Below are positions 17,388-26,648 of a DNA stretch of 64,000 nt, in pieces (the stretch's first letter is position 1; each line of letters opens with the position of its first letter). The DNA is taken from assembly GCF_036699995.1 (NCBI RefSeq), contig NZ_CP144906.1, positions 2,619,001 to 2,683,000 on the forward strand. Reading direction: 5' to 3'. Origin of the DNA: Clostridium beijerinckii. GTDB taxonomy: Bacteria; Bacillota; Clostridia; Clostridiales; Clostridiaceae. Under the pieces are notes generated by a model, which was given only the letters and a program-made list of their open reading frames with translations, was not told where the DNA came from and made no database searches. Both the position numbers and the translations under genes were made by a program.

Positions 17388-17452
17388 TAGCAATATAAGA
17401 TTATAAATTAGCAAACTAGTCTATTTGAAACGTTTACTACAGCGTATATAAT
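17388..17452 (+). promoter_or_regulatory. xylF promoter with candidate YesN sites
   Basis: TTGAAA (17425-17430) and TATAAT (17447-17452) are 16 bp apart. Two direct TAGCAA repeats at 17388 and 17409 are exactly 21 bp apart, about two helical turns, and end 10 bp before the -35, as expected for an AraC-type activator. AAACGTTT overlaps the -35 and may serve a second regulator such as CcpA, though the cre match is imperfect. Confidence 0.55.
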
Positions 17453-17497
17453 TAAGACTGTAAAAGAGATCTATATTAAAAAAAAGGGGAGAAAAAG

Positions 17498-18577
17498 ATG
17501 AAATCTAAAAAAATGATTAAATTATTGGGTTTGGCACTAAGTGGGGTACTAATATTTTCAGCATTGACAGGATGTGGAGCAAAAAAAGATGCACAAACAT
17601 CTAGCAATGGAAATAAGAAAATAAAAATTGGTGTAAGTATGGACGACCTAAGACTTGAAAGATGGCAGCACGATAAGGAAATCTTTGAAGAAGAAGCTAA
17701 GAAACTTGGAGCAGATGTTGTTTTCCAATCTGCAAATGGGGATGATCCAACACAAATGTCACAAGCAGAGAATCTTATATCTCAAGGGGTAGATGTCTTA
17801 GTTGTAATACCACATAACGGTGAATCAATAGCACCAATTGTGGAAGAAGCTCACCAAAATAAAATAAAAGTATTGGCTTACGATAGATTGATTACAAATA
17901 GTGACTTAGATTACTATGTATCTTTTGATAATGTAAAGGTTGGAGAATTACAAGCTAAAGCTATCGTGGATAAAACTCCAAAAGGAAATTATTTCATGAT
18001 GGGAGGATCTCCAACAGACAATAATGCAAAATTATTTAGACAAGGACAAATGAACATAATAAAACCTTATGTAGATAAGGGAGATATAAAACTAGTAGGT
18101 GATCAATGGGTAAAAGATTGGTCAGCAGAAGAAGCATTAAAGATAATGGAAAATGCTTTAACAGCAAATAATAACAAAATTGATGCTGTAGTTGCATCAA
18201 ATGATAGTACAGCAGGTGGTGCTATCCAAGCATTACAAGCACAAAGCTTAGCAGGAAAAATCACAATATCTGGACAAGATGCAGATTTAGCTGGTTGCCA
18301 AAGAGTTGTTGAAGGAACTCAAACAATGACAATATACAAACCAATAAAAGATATTGCTGCTAAAGCAGCTGAAATGGCTGTAAAGATGGCTAAAGGTGAA
18401 GATGTTGAAACAGGTGGTACTGTAACTAACAATGGTAAAAAAGATGTCCCTTCAGTATTACTTACTCCAATAGCAGTTACAGCAGATAACATGAAAGATA
18501 CTGTAATTAAAGATGGTTTCCAAAAGTTTGATGATGTATATAAAAATGTACCAGAAGATAAAAGACCAAGCAAATAA
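17498..18577 (+). CDS. xylF: D-xylose ABC transporter binding lipoprotein
   Basis: This 359-residue solute-binding protein delivers xylose to XylGH. It has a lipoprotein signal peptide ending in the lipobox LTGC (lipidated Cys26) and the type I sugar-binding fold (IGVSMDDLRLERWQHDKEIF, YDRLITNSDLDYYVSFDN, GGSPTDNNAKLFRQG, VVASNDSTAGGAIQAL, GQDADLAGCQRVVEG). These segments match E. coli-type XylF well. GGGGAGA precedes the ATG. It is first in the xylFGH operon and separated from xylG by a hairpin that probably keeps its mRNA more abundant. Confidence 0.93.
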   Translation: MKSKKMIKLLGLALSGVLIFSALTGCGAKKDAQTSSNGNKKIKIGVSMDDLRLERWQHDKEIFEEEAKKLGADVVFQSANGDDPTQMSQAENLISQGVDVLVVIPHNGESIAPIVEEAHQNKIKVLAYDRLITNSDLDYYVSFDNVKVGELQAKAIVDKTPKGNYFMMGGSPTDNNAKLFRQGQMNIIKPYVDKGDIKLVGDQWVKDWSAEEALKIMENALTANNNKIDAVVASNDSTAGGAIQALQAQSLAGKITISGQDADLAGCQRVVEGTQTMTIYKPIKDIAAKAAEMAVKMAKGEDVETGGTVTNNGKKDVPSVLLTPIAVTADNMKDTVIKDGFQKFDDVYKNVPEDKRPSK

Positions 18578-18583
18578 ATAAGA

Positions 18584-18621
18584 ATATTGGAGTCTGAAGA
18601 TATTATTTCAGGCTCCAATAT
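18584..18621 (+). other. Intercistronic hairpin between xylF and xylG
   Basis: ATATTGGAGTCTGAA pairs with TTCAGGCTCCAATAT over 15 positions with one wobble. No T-run follows, and the xylG ribosome site comes next. Such hairpins stabilise upstream mRNA ends or partially stop polymerase, giving more binding protein than transporter. Confidence 0.65.
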
Positions 18622-18641
18622 AGAAAGGAGATAAGCATTTC

Positions 18642-20219
18642 ATGAGTGAGTATATTTTAGAAATGAGAGATATAGTCAAAGAATTCTTTGGAGTAAAGGC
18701 ATTAGATGGAGTAACTTTAAAAGTTAAAAAAGGAGAAATCCATGCTCTTTGTGGTGAAAATGGAGCGGGAAAATCCACACTGATGAAAGTTTTGAGCGGA
18801 GAGCATCCTGCTGGGTCTTACTCTGGAAAAATAATTTTTGAAGGAAAAGAATTAAATCAGACAAGTATAAAAGATTCTGAAAGCGTTGGTATTGCAATTA
18901 TTCATCAGGAATTAGCACTTATAAAACAATTATCTATAGCAGAAAATATTTTTTTAGGAAATGAAATTGGCGCACGTGGACTAGTAAATTTTAGTGAACA
19001 GTTAAATAAGACAAATGAATTATTAAATAGGGTTAAGCTGAATGTTAATCCGCTTACTAGAGCGGGGGATCTTGGAATTGGACATCAGCAATTAGTTGAA
19101 ATTGCAAAAGCTCTATCTAAAAATGCAAAACTATTGATTCTTGACGAACCTTCTGCCTCTTTAAGCGAAGGTGAAGTAGAAGTGTTAATGGGAATATTAG
19201 ATGATTTAAGAAGAGATGGAGTAACATGTATTTATATTTCTCACAAACTTAATGAGGTTACAAGAATATGTGACAATGTTACTGTAATTAGAGATGGCTC
19301 AACAATAGGACAAGTTCCTATTAGTGAGATAGATCAAGATAAGCTAGTACAAATGATGGTTGGAAGAGAAATGAAAAATCTATTTCCTAGAGAAGAACAT
19401 AAAATAGGCGAAGAATTTTTTGAGATAAAGAATTTTAACGTTTTAGATCCATTTAATAAGAACATAAAAAGAGTAAAAAATGCGAGTTTTACCTTAAGAC
19501 GTGGGGAGATACTTGGAATTTCAGGCTTAGTAGGTTCAGGTAGAACAGAAATGGTTGCAAGCATATATGGAAGTTTCCAAGGTCAAAAGAGCGGTGAAAT
19601 ATATTTTGAGGGTAAAAAAATTGACATAAAAAATCCAAATGATGCTTTAAGCAAAGGAATAGCTATGGTTCCAGAGGATAGAAAAAAAGATGGAATAATT
19701 GCGGGTATGAGTGTAGCTAAAAATATGACAATGAGTAATTTAGTGAAATATAAAAGGCCATTAAACGTAATAGATAAAGATAAGGAAATGATGGATGTTT
19801 TAAAATTTATTGATGAAATAAAAATAAAGACTGCATCAACTGAATTAGCAATAAAAAATCTAAGTGGTGGAAATCAACAAAAAGTAATACTAGCAAAAAA
19901 TCTTCTTGCTGAACCTAAAATATTAATATTAGATGAACCTACTAGAGGAATTGATGTTGGAGCTAAGTATGAAATTTATAAGTTAATATTTAAGCTAGCT
20001 AAACAAGGAATATCTATAATAATGGTTTCATCAGAACTTCCAGAAGTACTTGGAATTAGTGATAGGGTTCTAGTAATGAATGAAGGGGAAATAAAGGCAA
20101 GTCTTGAGAATAATGGGTTAACTCAGGAAATGATTATGAATTATTCTGTAGGAAAGAAAAATGAAGAAGTTAGTGAGAGTTATAGCGAAGAAACTAAAAC
20201 TTCTGTAGGAGGAATATAA
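18642..20219 (+). CDS. xylG: D-xylose ABC transporter ATPase (two domains)
   Basis: This 525-residue sugar ATPase has two nucleotide-binding domains. The first has CGENGAGKST, a normal signature LGIGHQQLVEIAKAL and Walker B LLILDEPSASLSE. The second has the degenerate P-loop GLVGSGRTEM and the good signature LSGGNQQKVILAKNL with ILILDEPTRGID, the usual arrangement in RbsA/XylG proteins. It powers XylH in the membrane. GAAAGGAG lies upstream, and one base separates it from xylH. Confidence 0.93.
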   Translation: MSEYILEMRDIVKEFFGVKALDGVTLKVKKGEIHALCGENGAGKSTLMKVLSGEHPAGSYSGKIIFEGKELNQTSIKDSESVGIAIIHQELALIKQLSIAENIFLGNEIGARGLVNFSEQLNKTNELLNRVKLNVNPLTRAGDLGIGHQQLVEIAKALSKNAKLLILDEPSASLSEGEVEVLMGILDDLRRDGVTCIYISHKLNEVTRICDNVTVIRDGSTIGQVPISEIDQDKLVQMMVGREMKNLFPREEHKIGEEFFEIKNFNVLDPFNKNIKRVKNASFTLRRGEILGISGLVGSGRTEMVASIYGSFQGQKSGEIYFEGKKIDIKNPNDALSKGIAMVPEDRKKDGIIAGMSVAKNMTMSNLVKYKRPLNVIDKDKEMMDVLKFIDEIKIKTASTELAIKNLSGGNQQKVILAKNLLAEPKILILDEPTRGIDVGAKYEIYKLIFKLAKQGISIIMVSSELPEVLGISDRVLVMNEGEIKASLENNGLTQEMIMNYSVGKKNEEVSESYSEETKTSVGGI

Positions 20220-20220
20220 G

Positions 20221-21390
20221 ATGCAATTAAGTAAAAGTACAAGTTCAGAAAAAGAAAAGAAATTAGGTTTAGGCGTTATATTTAAATCTAAGATGGCAGC
20301 AATATTAATAGCAACAGCAGCAATATGGGTTTTGTTCACGTTTTTAACAGATGGAAATTTTTTAACAACAAGAAATTTATCAAATTTATTTAGACAAATG
20401 TCAATTACTGGTGTACTTGCAATAGGTATGGTTTTTGTAATCATTTTAGGTGAGATAGATCTTTCGGCAGGATCAACTTTAGGTTTACTTGGAGGAATTG
20501 CAGCGATATTAAATGTTTGGTTTGGTTTTTCAGCTATCCCAACAGTAGTAATAACATTAATACTTGGAGTTATTATGGGAGCTTGGAATGGATATTGGAT
20601 AGCATTTAGAAATGTTCCATCATTTATAGTTACTTTAGCAAGTATGCTTGTTTTTAGAGGTGTATTAATAGGAATTACAGGTGGTAATACTGTTGCACCA
20701 TTAACAGCAGATTTCAAAGCTATAGGACAAGCATATTTACCAACAGTTGTAGGTTATATATTAGTAGTGATAGCAATTGTAGGTTCAGCATATTTAATAT
20801 TAGGAAATAGAAAAAATAAGATTAAATATAATATTGAAGTTAGACCAATGGCTTTAGATGTACTTACAATAGTAGGAATTGGTGTTATATCATTAGTGCT
20901 AGTACTAATTCTTAATGACTATCAAGGATTTCCTATACCAGTTTTCATAATGCTACTTTTAGCTTTAATCCTAGCATTTGTAGGAACAAAGACTATATTT
21001 GGTAGAAGAATATATGGAATTGGTGGAAATAGAGATGCAGCAAGATTATCAGGTATAAACGTAAAGAAACATATTATTGTTATATATTCAGTACTTGGAT
21101 TACTTTGTGCAGTTGCCGGAATATTACTTACAACAAGATTAAATGCAGGATCAGTTTCAGCAGGTCAAAACGCAGAAATGGATGCAATTGCATCATGCGT
21201 TATTGGAGGAGCAAGTTTAGCAGGTGGTAGTGGTACAGTTGCTGGAGCATTAGTTGGTGCACTTGTAATGGCTAGTATAGATAACGGTATGAGTATGATG
21301 AATACCCCAACATTCTGGCAATACATCGTTAAAGGTTTAATATTACTAATAGCAGTATGGATGGATATATCATCTAAAAACAAGAAATAA
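20221..21390 (+). CDS. xylH: D-xylose ABC transporter permease
   Basis: This 389-residue permease of the RbsC/XylH family spans the membrane about ten times. Recognisable segments are FRQMSITGVLAIGMVFVIIL, GEIDLSAGSTLGLLGG, FIVTLASMLVFRGVLIG, IYGIGGNRDAARLSGINV (coupling loop facing XylG) and VIGGASLAGGSGTVAGALVG. The start follows GTAGGAGG inside the end of xylG. It is the last gene of the importer; 537 bp separate it from xylA, so the enzymes are transcribed from their own promoter. Confidence 0.93.
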   Translation: MQLSKSTSSEKEKKLGLGVIFKSKMAAILIATAAIWVLFTFLTDGNFLTTRNLSNLFRQMSITGVLAIGMVFVIILGEIDLSAGSTLGLLGGIAAILNVWFGFSAIPTVVITLILGVIMGAWNGYWIAFRNVPSFIVTLASMLVFRGVLIGITGGNTVAPLTADFKAIGQAYLPTVVGYILVVIAIVGSAYLILGNRKNKIKYNIEVRPMALDVLTIVGIGVISLVLVLILNDYQGFPIPVFIMLLLALILAFVGTKTIFGRRIYGIGGNRDAARLSGINVKKHIIVIYSVLGLLCAVAGILLTTRLNAGSVSAGQNAEMDAIASCVIGGASLAGGSGTVAGALVGALVMASIDNGMSMMNTPTFWQYIVKGLILLIAVWMDISSKNKK

Positions 21391-21459
21391 TTCTTTGAAA
21401 ATGATTATATACTCTTAATTAAAACTTTATATAAATTAGTGACGACAAATCATTTGAAT

Positions 21460-21492
21460 AACAGCAGGCTATAATTAATATTGTCTGCTGTT
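21460..21492 (+). terminator. Hairpin after xylH, weak terminator
   Basis: AACAGCAG pairs perfectly with CTGCTGTT across a 17-nt loop, extended by partial pairing inside. No T-run follows, so stopping may be partial. Confidence 0.5.
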
Positions 21493-21590
21493 ATCTGTAT
21501 ATATGGTATATTAATTCTATATTTTGTTTAACATAAAAAGGTATGAAACATACATAATTATCATGAATTATTTTATTAAAAAATTACATA

Positions 21591-21672
21591 AAAATGTACT
21601 CAGAAAACTATTGACTATATAAAAAAAAGAAAGTAATATAAGCTTATAAAACAACATTTAAAAAGTTATTTC
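21591..21672 (+). promoter_or_regulatory. xylA promoter with candidate XylR operator
   Basis: TTGACT (21611-21616) and TAATAT (21634-21639) are 17 bp apart, and ACATTTAAAAAGT (21654-21666) lies 43 bp from the -35 start. The whole 82-bp block, from AAAATGTACTCAG upstream of the -35 to GTTATTT, is nearly the same as the block before xylB (23551-23632), so both genes should respond to the same regulators. Confidence 0.75.
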
Positions 21673-21796
21673 AAAATATATTTTAAGTAGTAAATATCAA
21701 AAGAATAAGTGCTTTGACTTGCTTAAATAATTATTTTGATTAAAGTTTATTATACAAAATAAAATTCAGAATATTCATTAAAATCAAACAACTTTG

Positions 21797-21883
21797 ATTT
21801 ATATATAAGGGCTAGTTATTACTAACGTTGCCTTTTATAAATAGATAGATAAATGGCTTAGTAAATTATTACGCTATTTACTA
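21797..21883 (+). other. Hairpins in the long xylA leader
   Basis: With the promoter at 21611 the xylA leader is about 280 bases. It holds an AT-rich stem (21797-21810 with 21831-21842) and a perfect 8-bp stem TAGTAAAT/ATTTACTA (21859-21883). No known riboswitch is recognised; the hairpins could steady the mRNA. Confidence 0.4.
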
Positions 21884-21927
21884 GGAATAATTTATATTCA
21901 ATATAGAAAAAATGAGGAGGGTATCAT

Positions 21928-23253
21928 ATGAGAGAATACTTTGAAAATGTTTCAAAAATAAATTACGAGGGGGCAAATTCTAAAAATCCATATTCATTTA
22001 AATATTATAATCCAGACGAAATTATTGGGGATAAAGCAATGAAAGAACATCTAAGATTTGCTTTATCTTATTGGCACACATTAACAGCTACTGGAGCAGA
22101 TCCATTTGGTGTAGGGACTATGATTCGTCCATGGGATAGCGAAACAAATGAAATGGATTTGGCTAAAGCAAGAATGGAAGCAGCATTTGAATTAATGGAT
22201 AAGCTAAACATAGAATATTTTTGCTTCCATGATAGAGATATAGCACCAGAAGGAAAAACATTACAAGAAACTAATAAAAATTTAGATGAGATAGTTGAGT
22301 TGTGTAAAAGTTTAATGAAAAAGTATAATAAGAAACTTTTATGGGGAACAGCAAACTGTTTTACTAATCCAAGGTATGTTCATGGTGCAGGTACTAGCTG
22401 CAATGCGGATGTATTTGCTTATGCAGCAGCACAAATTAAAAAAGCAATTGAAATAACAAAAGAATTAAATGGAGAAAACTATGTTTTTTGGGGTGGACGT
22501 GAAGGATATGAAACTCTATTAAACACAGATATGGGCTTAGAATTAGACAACTTTGCTAGATTACTTCAAATGGCTGTTGATTATGCAAAAGAAATAGGAT
22601 TTACAGGACAATTTTTAATAGAGCCAAAGCCAAAGGAACCAACAAAGCACCAATATGATTTTGATACAGCAACAGTTTTAGGATTCCTTAAAAATTATAA
22701 CCTAGATAAGTATTTTAAAGTTAACATCGAAGCAAATCATGCTACTTTGGCACAACACACATTCCAACATGAACTTCATTTTGCAAGAATCAATAATTTC
22801 TTAGGAAGCATAGATGCTAACCAAGGAGATCCGTTACTTGGATGGGATACAGATCAGTTCCCAACAAATATATATGATGCTACATTAGCTATGTATGAAA
22901 TCCTTAAAAATGGAGGACTTGCACCAGGTGGTGTTAACTTTGATTCTAAAGTTAGAAGAGCATCATTTGAAAAAGAAGATTTATTCCTGGCTTATATAGC
23001 TGGAATGGATACATTTGCTAAAGGATTGAGAGTAGCTTATAAACTTTTAGAAAATGGTGATTTAGAAGACTTTATAAAAGAAAAATATTCAAGCTTTACA
23101 CAGGGAATCGGTAAAGAAATTGTTGAAGGAAAAGTTGGTTTTAAAGAATTAGAAGCATATGCGTTAAACAACAACCCTATAATAAATAAATCTGGAAGAC
23201 AAGAGTTGTTAGAATCTATAGTTAATCAATATATATTTGAGGATCATAAATAA
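21928..23253 (+). CDS. xylA: Xylose isomerase
   Basis: This 441-residue enzyme converts D-xylose to D-xylulose in the cytoplasm. It is a class II (long N-terminus) isomerase. Catalytic His101 and Asp104 are in [13 protein letters not shown], the metal ligands in [32 protein letters not shown] and [20 protein letters not shown], and [16 protein letters not shown] is the family signature. All key residues are present and the length is normal. GAGGAGGG precedes the ATG. A repeat and a terminator follow, so it forms its own transcription unit. Confidence 0.96.
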   Translation: MREYFENVSKINYEGANSKNPYSFKYYNPDEIIGDKAMKEHLRFALSYWHTLTATGADPFGVGTMIRPWDSETNEMDLAKARMEAAFELMDKLNIEYFCFHDRDIAPEGKTLQETNKNLDEIVELCKSLMKKYNKKLLWGTANCFTNPRYVHGAGTSCNADVFAYAAAQIKKAIEITKELNGENYVFWGGREGYETLLNTDMGLELDNFARLLQMAVDYAKEIGFTGQFLIEPKPKEPTKHQYDFDTATVLGFLKNYNLDKYFKVNIEANHATLAQHTFQHELHFARINNFLGSIDANQGDPLLGWDTDQFPTNIYDATLAMYEILKNGGLAPGGVNFDSKVRRASFEKEDLFLAYIAGMDTFAKGLRVAYKLLENGDLEDFIKEKYSSFTQGIGKEIVEGKVGFKELEAYALNNNPIINKSGRQELLESIVNQYIFEDHK

Positions 23254-23292
23254 ATAATATGTAATCTAGATTTATTCATCTCACCAAAATAA

Positions 23293-23410
23293 GAAGCATG
23301 CTTTTATTCCGACTTGTGTGGGATTTTATGGATGATTCTAAGATTAGAAGTTGTACCCAAAGGCAAGCTCTAAGTAGATACATTTGAAATAACTTCTAAC
23401 TTGTAAATTT
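23293..23410. repeat. Degenerate copy of long palindromic element (copy A)
   Basis: The block TTCTAAGATTAGAAGTTGTA followed by CCCAAA matches the left arm of copy B (27599-27620) almost base for base. The opposite arm survives only in part (ATAACTTCTAAC near 23390). It lies between the xylA stop and its terminator. Confidence 0.55.
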
Positions 23411-23418
23411 ATAGTTAA

Positions 23419-23470
23419 AAGGACTTCTTGTAATATTTTTTAGTATTATTGTTGCAAGAAGTTTCTTTTT
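23419..23470 (+). terminator. xylA terminator
   Basis: ACTTCTTG (23423) pairs with CAAGAAGT (23455), with an inner TAATA/TATTA helix, followed by TTCTTTTT. Confidence 0.75.
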
Positions 23471-23550
23471 ATTTAGGACTCTATTTGGGTAGATATTTTC
23501 TAATAAGTGCAACTTCCTAAATACAAAAAATAACTAGTAAAATAAAAAAT

Positions 23551-23632
23551 GAAAATGTATTCAAAAAACTATTGACCGCAAAGAAAAAGGGAAGTATAAT
23601 AAACTTATTAAAATACATTTAAAAAGTTATTT
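23551..23632 (+). promoter_or_regulatory. xylB promoter with candidate XylR operator
   Basis: TTGACC (23572-23577) and a perfect TATAAT (23595-23600) are 17 bp apart. ACATTTAAAAAGT at 23615-23627 starts 43 bp from the -35. The flanks extend the dyad to about 16 of 23 matching positions (AAAATAC and GTTATTT). Confidence 0.78.
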
Positions 23633-23700
23633 AAAAAATCGAGTAAAAAGTTTGTAATTATGTTAATTTAGAAAAGATATATAACTTAGGAGGTTTATTA

Positions 23701-25203
23701 ATGAGATATTTATTAGGATTGGATATTGGAACATCAGGAACAAAGACAGCTCTTTTTGATGAAAATGGAACTACAATAAAAACTGCAACTTATGGATATG
23801 ATTTATTCCAACCACAAGTAGGATGGGCAGAACAAGATCCAGAAGATTGGTGGCAGGCATGTGTAAAAGGAATAAAAGATGTTATTGAAAAAAGTGGTGT
23901 ACAAGCTTCTGATATTAAAGGTATTGGATTAAGTGGCCAAATGCATGGGCTTGTTATGGTAGATAAAGATCTTAATGTAATTAGAAATTCTATAATCTGG
24001 TGTGATCAAAGAACAGAAAAAGAATGTGATTACATGACAGAAGTAATCGGAAAAGAAAGACTAATTAAGATCACTGGTAATCCTGCATTAACTGGATTTA
24101 CTCTTTCAAAATTATTGTGGGTTAGAAATAATGAACCAGAAAACTATAATAAAATTTACAAAATACTTCTTCCAAAAGATTATATTAGACTTAAATTGAC
24201 TAATGTTTTTGCAACAGAAGTTTCAGATGCTAGTGGTATGCAAATGTTAGATATAAATACTAGAAATTGGAGCGAAGAATTACTTAATGAGTTAAATATA
24301 GATAAAAACATATTAGCAGATGTTTATGAATCAGTAGTTGTTAGTGGAAAGGTTACAGAGGAAGTTGCAAAATTAACAAACTTAGCAGTAGATACACCAG
24401 TTGTTGGTGGTGCTGGAGACCAAGCAGCAGGAGCAATAGGAAATGGAATAGTAAGAGAAGGAATAATATCAACAACAATAGGTACTTCAGGAGTAGTATT
24501 TGCAGCAACTGATACACCTAGATTTGATAAAGAAGGAAGAGTTCATACTTTGTGTCATGCAGTACCAGGTAAGTGGCATATAATGGGTGTTACTCAAGGA
24601 GCTGGTTTATCATTGAACTGGTTTAAAAGAACATTCTGCGCTAAAGAAGTTGAAGAAAGCGAAAAATTAGGAAGAGATATCTATGATTTATTAACTGAAA
24701 AAGCAGCAAAATCAAAACCTGGTTCTAATGGTATTGTTTACTTACCATATCTTATGGGAGAAAGAACACCTCATATAGACCCTAATGTAAAAGGTGCATT
24801 TTTAGGAGTATCACTAATAAATAACCATGATGATTTTGTACGTAGTATATTAGAAGGTGTTAGCTTTAGTTTGAAAAACTGCCTTGATTTAATCGAAGAC
24901 ATGAATGTAAACATTGATGAGATAAGAGTAAGTGGCGGTGGAGCAGAAAGTGCTGTATGGAGACAAATATTAGCTGATATTTTCCAATATTCATTAACTA
25001 CAGTTAAAGCATCTGAAGGTGGTGCACTTGGGGTTGCAATATTAGCAGGGGTTGGAGCAGGAATCTATGATTCTGTAGAAGATGCTTGTGATAGAATAGT
25101 AAAAGGAAACAAGAAAGTTTCTCCAAATGAAGAATTAAGAGAAGTATACTCAAAAGTATATGAAACATATAATTCAGCTTATCCAAGAATAAAAGATATT
25201 TAA
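23701..25203 (+). CDS. xylB: Xylulokinase
   Basis: This 500-residue FGGY-family kinase makes D-xylulose-5-phosphate from xylulose and ATP. The N-terminal phosphate loop is GLDIGTSGTKTALFDENG, with WAEQDPEDWW, GLSGQMHGLVMVD and the family segment GGAGDQAAGAIGNGIV around the catalytic Asp, then GGGAESAVWRQILADIF in the C-terminal lobe. The length is standard. TTAGGAGG precedes the ATG. It has its own promoter, copied in sequence from that of xylA. Confidence 0.95.
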   Translation: MRYLLGLDIGTSGTKTALFDENGTTIKTATYGYDLFQPQVGWAEQDPEDWWQACVKGIKDVIEKSGVQASDIKGIGLSGQMHGLVMVDKDLNVIRNSIIWCDQRTEKECDYMTEVIGKERLIKITGNPALTGFTLSKLLWVRNNEPENYNKIYKILLPKDYIRLKLTNVFATEVSDASGMQMLDINTRNWSEELLNELNIDKNILADVYESVVVSGKVTEEVAKLTNLAVDTPVVGGAGDQAAGAIGNGIVREGIISTTIGTSGVVFAATDTPRFDKEGRVHTLCHAVPGKWHIMGVTQGAGLSLNWFKRTFCAKEVEESEKLGRDIYDLLTEKAAKSKPGSNGIVYLPYLMGERTPHIDPNVKGAFLGVSLINNHDDFVRSILEGVSFSLKNCLDLIEDMNVNIDEIRVSGGGAESAVWRQILADIFQYSLTTVKASEGGALGVAILAGVGAGIYDSVEDACDRIVKGNKKVSPNEELREVYSKVYETYNSAYPRIKDI

Positions 25204-25356
25204 ATTATATTAAAGATAGAAATCCATCATCTTAGTTAATTAATTATAGAATTAATTAAGGGTGTGTAGTAGTATCGAATTTTAGCAAAAAAATTATATA
25301 GTTTTTTAAATACTTTAACAAAAATAATAATAGTGATATTATTTAAGAAAAAGCTA

Positions 25357-25372
25357 CTATTACTGATAATAG
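25357..25372 (+). other. Small hairpin before the xylR ribosome site
   Basis: CTATTA, CTGA, TAATAG forms a 6-bp stem with a 4-base loop that ends two bases before GAGAGGAG. It may tune translation of the TTG-started xylR. The rest of the 190-bp xylB-xylR gap shows no clear promoter. Confidence 0.4.
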
Positions 25373-25393
25373 TCGAGAGGAGTATTTTAAAGT

Positions 25394-26542
25394 TTGATAG
25401 AAGTAAATCACAGTAAAATAAAAGAAACTAACAGAAAAAAGATAATAGCATTATTATTAAAGAAAAATGAGATCACCAAATTAGATATATCTAGATTATT
25501 AGATATAAGTATAACAACAGTTTCTACAAATATTACAGAATTGAAAAGCGAAGGTATTGTAGAAGATGTAAGGTCTTTGGAATCTACAGGAGGAAGAAAA
25601 GCAATTGCTATTAAGTTGAATGAAAACTGTAGATATTCAATTGGAGTGGCACTAACACCGAATCATATAAAGATATCATTAGTAAATATAAAGAAAAACG
25701 TTATTGAAAGTATGCGAGTTAGACATAATAATGATGGAATAGAGAACATAGTAAATTTACTTAATGAAAATATAGATTTGTTAATGAAGAAATATAATTT
25801 ATGTTCAGCAAATTTATTAGGAATAGGGATTTCATTACCTGGAACTGTAGATTTTAAAGAAGGCATAATAAAGTATTCATATTTGTTAGGAGCTAAAGAT
25901 TTCAATTTAAAGGAAAAGTTCGAATACTTAGACATTCCAGTATATGTAGATAATGAAGCAAATTTATCTGCTTACTACGAGTTTTTAAATAAAAGAGATA
26001 TACTAAGAAATCTATTATACGTATCAATAACAGAGGGGTTAGGCCTCGGTATAATAATAAATGGAAAAATTTACAGAGGTGACAATAACTCATCAGGTGA
26101 ATTAGGTCATACTAAGATAGCAATTGATGGGAAAAAGTGTAAGTGTGGAGCTAGAGGCTGCTTAGAAGCATATGCGTCTATGAATTCTCTGATTGATGAT
26201 TATAACGAAGCTAATAGTTCAAATATTAGTGACATTGATGAATTTGAAGAAAGATATAATCAAAATGATAAAGATGCTCATGATGTATTAAATGATTATT
26301 TAAAAACATTATCTTTAGGCTTATCGAATTTGGTTATGATATTTGATCCTAGCAGCATAGTAATAGGTGGAGATATAAATAACTTACTTAATGATAAGAT
26401 AGATATGCTAAAAAAAGATGTTTATAAAGATAATTTATTTACAAATGAAAATAATTGCAGTATAAGTATTGCAAGCTTTAAAGAATCTTATCTACTAGGA
26501 GCTGCTATGATGCCTATAGAAGAATTCTTAGAAATTAAATAA
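25394..26542 (+). CDS. xylR: ROK-family repressor of xylose genes
   Basis: This 382-residue ROK protein has an N-terminal winged helix (LDISRLLDISITTVSTNITE) and a C-terminal sugar-kinase-like domain with VDNEANLSAYYEF, GELGHTKIAIDG and the zinc motif KCKCGARGCLEAYAS. Kinase-like ROK motifs are partly changed, as in repressors. It probably releases the xylA, xylB and xylFII operators when xylose binds. The start is TTG 25394, eleven bases after GAGAGGAG, with no usable ATG nearby, suggesting low expression. In C. beijerinckii the homologue next to xylB is the known XylR. Confidence 0.9.
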   Translation: MIEVNHSKIKETNRKKIIALLLKKNEITKLDISRLLDISITTVSTNITELKSEGIVEDVRSLESTGGRKAIAIKLNENCRYSIGVALTPNHIKISLVNIKKNVIESMRVRHNNDGIENIVNLLNENIDLLMKKYNLCSANLLGIGISLPGTVDFKEGIIKYSYLLGAKDFNLKEKFEYLDIPVYVDNEANLSAYYEFLNKRDILRNLLYVSITEGLGLGIIINGKIYRGDNNSSGELGHTKIAIDGKKCKCGARGCLEAYASMNSLIDDYNEANSSNISDIDEFEERYNQNDKDAHDVLNDYLKTLSLGLSNLVMIFDPSSIVIGGDINNLLNDKIDMLKKDVYKDNLFTNENNCSISIASFKESYLLGAAMMPIEEFLEIK

Positions 26543-26648
26543 TGGAGTGGTGAAGGCTACTCTATTATTTAAAAAACTTATTAAATAAATTTTAAAAATA
26601 TATTTTTAAAGTTATGTGAGCATAGCTATATTAAGGGGAGTCTTAATC

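Noticed and set aside
17425-17438. Consensus cre site for CcpA at xylF
   Set aside because: The CG-centred core is present, but the left half lacks the required TG spacing, so it is reported only as a possible second site.
20118-20717. Minus-strand open frame of 199 codons opposite xylG/xylH
   Set aside because: It is antisense to a clear permease gene, has low-complexity Ile/Pro/Thr-rich composition and no ribosome site.
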